Below are positions 61,801 through 64,000 of a stretch of DNA of 64,000 nt, in pieces. The notes under the pieces are model-generated. The model was given only the letters and a program-made list of their open reading frames with translations. It made no database searches and was not told the origin of the DNA. The position numbers and the translations under genes are program-made. The number at the start of each line of letters is the position of its first letter. Position 1 is the first letter of the stretch. The DNA comes from Mucilaginibacter sp. L3T2-6 (lineage in GTDB: Bacteria; Bacteroidota; Bacteroidia; Sphingobacteriales; Sphingobacteriaceae). The stretch is taken from NCBI RefSeq assembly GCF_030519355.1, contig NZ_JAUMKC010000014.1, positions 62,001 through 126,000 on the forward strand, given 5' to 3'.

Positions 61801-61900
61801 CGGGCCGGATGTCATAAGGGCCGTTTACCGGGAATGTCTCCTGTGCCCGGCAAAGCAGCGCAAAGAATAAGGCGCAGCAAAAAAGTAAAAGTTTTTTCAT
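58850..61900 (-). CDS. Large amidohydrolase (imidazolonepropionase-like), degenerate plus active domain
   Basis: 1,016 residues with a signal peptide. The first half (to about 400) has the fold but no HxH (IYPSLIDAYTTYG where the metal site should be). Then comes a beta-rich linker (about 420-580), and the second half has an intact site: VDEHSHIAASG at about 628, further His residues around GGVTTSHILHGSAN and a metal-binding Asp in TAFNSDDEEMARR. It should hydrolyse a cyclic amide or dipeptide in the periplasm. Fusion of inactive and active halves next to an inactive stand-alone copy suggests heterocomplex formation. Confidence 0.83.
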   Translation of the reverse strand: MKKLLLFCCALFFALLCRAQETFPVNGPYDIRPGQYAFTNANIVVNPDQTITNGTLLVKDRVIEAVGAGVKIPKGYVTIDLKGKYIYPSLIDAYTTYGIPEAPRQAFGQGFGFGRPAVRVSTKPGAYGWNEAIRPEMNAKAIFRADEKKAEDFKKNGFGTVHSVIDDGIARGTSAVVTLGDERENFLMLKDEAAANYSFSKGTATTNYPSSLMGAIALLRQTYYDAQWYKNQKEEYNISLDEFNRIQNLPQVFEVGDPQAVLRANKIGKEFGKQYIFKTDGQEYRRIDAMKATGGSFIIPLKFPEAFDVEDPLDARNVSYTQLKDWELAPTNPAVMEKAGIKFAITSDGLTNARDFWTNLRTAMDNGLSEKQALSSLTTIPAEMLGVSDKVGSLAKGKLANFIITSDDLFKKDNIIYENWIEGRQYVVSKMDVTDLRGNYTVSSDALPGVTLKIGGSPGTYDVSLERTGTDSTRTKGNLTRTGDLVSIYFDLKSKPSGNVRLNGYITKTSPLTFTGSGILPDGSEMKWTATYSGPAAPERTRPEPPKQPIAVGPVVYPFTAYGLTEHPKAETTLFKNATVWTSEKEGILQNTDVLIENGKIKAIGKNLAAGNATVIDATGKHLSPGIVDEHSHIAASGSINEGTQAVSAEVRIADVLNAEDINLYRQLAGGVTTSHILHGSANPIGGQTQLIKHRWGVLPDEMKFEGADGFIKFALGENVKGSNNGFSTGAPRFPQTRMGVEEVYIDEFTRAKEYKAARLAKNSNTRRDLELDAIVEIMDGKRFITCHSYVQSEINMLMHVADSMGFKINTFTHILEGYKMADKMKAHGIAGSTFSDWWAYKNEVAEAIPYNGKLMHDMGVVTAFNSDDEEMARRLNQEAGKAVTYGHMSEEEALKLVTINPATMLHVDKRIGSIKVGKDADLVLWSADPLSVYAVAEKTYVDGIPYWDIDKDAANQKAMKADEARIIQKMIAAKNKGAATQRPTGRRPRNNETDEDDEFVSGDIDGVGQINSNGK

Positions 61901-62486
61901 ATAAATAAGTGGGTCAGTTTGTTGGGAATAAATATATTAAACATTAGCGGATACGCTGAGGGGCGCGCCGGGATTGTCGTGGATTTGTTACAATGTTTGA
62001 GTCCGTAAGTCAGAAAAGTCGAAAAGGGCATTATCCTGATTCTGTAGATGGGCCAAATCCGTTTAGCCCGTAACTAAAACCGGCCTGAAAACGGGCATAA
62101 TGCGTTTTGCCTGTAACAAAAAGGACTCCGATAACAGGCTAAAGCTTTTTTGCCCATCTACAAAAACAGCCCGGAAACGGGCTAAAACGGTTTTGCCCGT
62201 TCGGTTCAAAAACCGCCTTTAAACGCTACCCGCTAAATAAAACCATAAATTTCGATCAGGTCTTGAGCGATTTTAACTTGCAAAAACCGAAAAAAATTTT
62301 TTGTAAAATCTGCGCGAGGCCTTTTCTGCGTGAAAAATTTCAAAGAATAAGGATTGGCTTACCACAAAGATACAGATAAGGTTGGCAAAAGCGCTGACAG
62401 TGTTTTGTCAGCAGCGTAATAATGTTAAAGATTATCAAAGGGATTAATTTAGCCAAAACATTATTTTTGCACCCAAATTTTTTAAA
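61901..62486. other. 586-bp divergent intergenic region with 43-bp hairpin repeats
   Basis: No gene is evident between the minus-strand amidohydrolase and trmB. It holds at least three tandem 43-bp units (see the repeat entry) and a further decayed unit. Right of the repeats (62230-62486) the sequence is AT-rich with TTTTTTGTAAAATCTG-type tracts and no clear motif. Confidence 0.5.
62066..62233. repeat. 43-bp tandem repeat of self-complementary units
   Basis: Units start at 62066, 62109, 62152 and 62195, exactly 43 bp apart. Each begins GCC(C/T)GT or GCCCAT and contains a complementary ACGGGC/ACAGGC about 25 bases later, so each folds into a hairpin. Units 1 and 2 differ by paired changes (GCCCGT/ACGGGC versus GCCTGT/ACAGGC), which preserves the stem. 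Unit 3 shares an 11-bp arm (GCCCATCTACA, 62152-62162) with an inverted copy at 62043-62053. Unit 4 is partial. Confidence 0.6.
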
Positions 62487-63134
62487 GTGGGAAAAGATAA
62501 ATTACGCCGTTTTGCCGAGGTAGCAACTTTTGCTAACGTGGTACAGTTGGATGCAGGCAAACCGTTTAAGGGGCAATGGAGCAAAAGCTTTTTTAAAAAT
62601 GATAATCCATTGGTGCTGGAACTGGCCTGCGGCAAAGGCGAATACACCGTTAACCTGGCCACCATGTTTCCCGATAAAAATTTCATTGGTATCGACTATA
62701 AAGGTAACCGCATCTGGCGCGGGGCTAAAACGGCTTTGGAAACCGGCGTGAACAACGTTGGCTTTCTGCGGATCCAGATAGAAACGTTGCTGGATTATTT
62801 CGCACCCGGAGAAGTAGATGAGATCTGGATAACCTTTCCCGACCCGCAACCCCAGTTAAGCCGCGAGAAAAAGCGCTTAACATCCGGACGTTTTTTGGAA
62901 ATGTACAGGTCAGTTTTAAAACCGGGAGGCTTTGTCAACCTGAAGACCGACAACGACGGCCTGCATGCCTATACCGCCGAAAAAATTGCCGAAACAGGCT
63001 TAAACCTGCACGTAAAAACGGAAGACCTTTATCGGTCAGAACATGCGGATGAAGTACTGTCGATAAAAACCTACTACGAGAAGAAATATCTGAAGGATAA
63101 TAAGAATATTAATTATCTTAAGTTTTCATTTTAA
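62487..63134 (+). CDS. trmB: tRNA (guanine-N7-)-methyltransferase
   Basis: 215 residues from GTG 62487 (MGKDKLRRFAEV). Family motifs: LELACGKGEYTVNLA (AdoMet site), NFIGIDYKGNRIWRGAKTA, the TrmB-specific EIWITFPDPQP and GGFVNLKTDNDGLHAY. It makes m7G46 in tRNAs. It is transcribed away from the amidohydrolase across the repeat region. Confidence 0.93.
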   Translation: MGKDKLRRFAEVATFANVVQLDAGKPFKGQWSKSFFKNDNPLVLELACGKGEYTVNLATMFPDKNFIGIDYKGNRIWRGAKTALETGVNNVGFLRIQIETLLDYFAPGEVDEIWITFPDPQPQLSREKKRLTSGRFLEMYRSVLKPGGFVNLKTDNDGLHAYTAEKIAETGLNLHVKTEDLYRSEHADEVLSIKTYYEKKYLKDNKNINYLKFSF

Positions 63135-63155
63135 AGATTTAACTTTCCAATTTTC

Positions 63156-63257
63156 GTCATTGCGGCGAGGAACGACGAAGCAACCCCGTCGGTATACATG
63201 GTCGCCATGCAAAATTGGTTAACATTGCGACGAGGTTGCTTCGTTCCTCGCAATGAC
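63156..63257. repeat. Inverted palindromic repeat (REP/MITE-like)
   Basis: A left arm starting GTCATTGCGGCGAGGAACGA (63156) and a right arm ending TTCGTTCCTCGCAATGAC (63257) are imperfect reverse complements around a ~30-bp centre. The core CGAGGAACGAAGCAACC is of the type recurring widely in bacterial genomes as REP-like palindromes. It sits between trmB and the next gene and may serve as terminator or be a passive repeat. Confidence 0.6.
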
Positions 63258-63278
63258 AAGGTTGTTATTATATAGTCT

Positions 63279-63611
63279 ATGCCAGAACCCAACTTTTTCG
63301 AAAGCGTTTACGAAGTAGCGCGCCTGATCCCAAAAGGCAGGGTAACCAGCTATGGCGCTATTGCAGCGCACCTGGGCACAAAAGGATCATCACGTATGGT
63401 AGGTTGGGCCATGCAAGCCGCAGGCGGCGCGCATCCGCCGGTTCCGGCACATCGTGTGGTAAACCGGGAAGGCGTATTAACTGCTAAATTTCATTTCGGT
63501 GGTAACCTGATGCAAACGCTGTTAGAAAATGAAGGCGTAAAAGTAGAAAACGACCAGGTGCAGGATTTTAAAAATGTGTTTTGGGACCCGATGACAGAGT
63601 TGGCGCTCTGA
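63279..63611 (+). CDS. Alkyltransferase-like (ATL/MGMT-fold) DNA-binding protein
   Basis: 110 residues with the O6-alkylguanine transferase DNA-binding fold: FFESVYEVARLIPKGRVTSY, GTKGSSRMVGWAMQ and VPAHRVVN. The catalytic Cys of PCHR is replaced by alanine, so it cannot accept the alkyl group. Such proteins flag alkylated guanines for nucleotide excision repair. Ala instead of the usual Trp of ATLs is uncommon. Confidence 0.85.
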   Translation: MPEPNFFESVYEVARLIPKGRVTSYGAIAAHLGTKGSSRMVGWAMQAAGGAHPPVPAHRVVNREGVLTAKFHFGGNLMQTLLENEGVKVENDQVQDFKNVFWDPMTELAL

Positions 63612-63646
63612 TATCCTGACAGTAATTTTTCGTTTCTCCATAAAAA

Positions 63647-63680
63647 ACACGAATCATATTATCTTCAATTCGTGTCTTTA
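63647..63680 (+). terminator. Weak terminator-like hairpin
   Basis: ACACGAAT at 63647-63654 and ATTCGTGT at 63668-63675 form an 8-bp perfect stem with a 13-base loop, followed by CTTTAA. It probably separates the convergent alkyltransferase-like and SPW-type genes. Confidence 0.45.
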
Positions 63681-63698
63681 AATCAGGAAATAATTTCT

Positions 63699-64000
63699 TT
63701 ACAGCTTGGTCATGCTATGCGCACTGGTACCCTTATAATCGGTTACCAGCCAGGTAAGCAGGATGCAGTTACCGAATATTACGTAAAATAATTTGCCGTC
63801 AGCATTGTTGTCGAACAGGGTGTAAGCCAATATAATTGATGTAACGCCGATCATGAACTCAAACACTTCATGTACTTCTATCGGGATAATCTTAAAGCTT
63901 GTTACAAAAGCCAGCGCGGAATAGGCCACACCAAGTGCATAGGTCAGCAATCCCAGCGTTCCGGGAAAACCGAAAATCACAGGCGAGGCCAGCAGGAAAA
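63699..64000 (-). CDS. SPW-repeat-type membrane protein (cut by right window edge)
   Basis: The frame is open through GTG 63980 to the window edge, reading FLLASPVIFGF before GFPGTLGLLTYALGVAYSALA, then helices around 45-62 and 70-88 with VHEVFEFMIGVTSIIL. The ASPxxFGF motif and four-helix layout suit SPW-repeat membrane proteins. The true start is probably outside the window, so only the C-terminal part is seen. Confidence 0.65.
   Translation of the reverse strand, partial: FLLASPVIFGFPGTLGLLTYALGVAYSALAFVTSFKIIPIEVHEVFEFMIGVTSIILAYTLFDNNADGKLFYVIFGNCILLTWLVTDYKGTSAHSMTKL

Noticed and set aside
58779..61870. Several plus-strand frames opposite the large amidohydrolase
   Set aside because: They run inside a gene with clear amidohydrolase motifs and have no coding features of their own.
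62043..62233. Considered as a CRISPR array
   Set aside because: Units are degenerate and adjacent, with no conserved direct repeat and variable spacer; no cas genes are in the window.

Overview
The window reads as Bacteroidota DNA, most likely from a Mucilaginibacter/Pedobacter-like member of the Sphingobacteriaceae. Three things point there: CTnDOT-type tra genes, start codons mostly without Shine-Dalgarno sequences but with TAnnTTTG-like -7 boxes, and a chromosomal gene set (DUF427, glgA/glgC, Bacteroidota-style amidohydrolase pair, cold-shock proteins with a Lys/Glu-rich arm) typical of that group. The genus is an inference from gene content, not a computed placement.

Positions 1 to about 37,060 are the inside and right end of an integrative conjugative element (ICE). 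Its left end lies outside the window. From left to right it holds: a cargo module of an XRE repressor, a 55-residue Gly/Ala-rich peptide gene, a rhomboid protease, a membrane protein and a C39-peptidase/permease without its ATPase (0-3.2 kb); the regulator RteC and a Fic protein with a striking operator region (3.3-5.4 kb); a structured non-coding stretch and a TOPRIM primase-like gene (5.4-7.0 kb); a probable oriT, the relaxosome protein MobA, a 264-bp array of 33 in-register degenerate octamers, and the relaxase MobB (7.0-8.8 kb); a ParA/TraA-to-TraN transfer operon (8.8-20.5 kb); a giant N6-methylase/SNF2-type helicase with an apparent frameshift, the coupling protein, an M23 peptidase, an ArdC-like antirestriction protein and small accessory genes (20.5-35.1 kb); then a conserved 54-residue ORF and a large serine recombinase (35.3-37.06 kb). 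The recombinase reading frame runs into a tRNA-Glu gene on the other strand, which marks the integration site.

From 37.1 kb on the DNA is ordinary chromosome. A tight six-gene operon joins DUF427, a mercuric-reductase-like flavoprotein, an ABC ATPase, a fused permease/binding protein and the ergothioneine genes egtB and egtD. The transporter resembles EgtUV, and its binding domain appears circularly permuted. Glycogen synthesis genes glgA-glgC follow, then a UPF0173 hydrolase, YbaB, a class C serine hydrolase, a TPR protein, a lipoprotein, a flavin reductase-like protein, an Lhr-type helicase carrying an in-frame palindromic insertion, an acetyltransferase, two cold-shock proteins, a fatty-acid desaturase, two amidohydrolase-fold proteins, trmB, an alkyltransferase-like protein and an edge-truncated SPW-type membrane protein.

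The signals most worth pursuing are the strictly 8-bp-periodic array between mobA and mobB, the small-peptide/C39/rhomboid cargo module, the recombinase-tRNA overlap, the ergothioneine import/synthesis operon with its permuted binding protein, and the 43-bp hairpin repeats upstream of trmB. All motif counts and coordinates were made by hand from the sequence; no database search was run.
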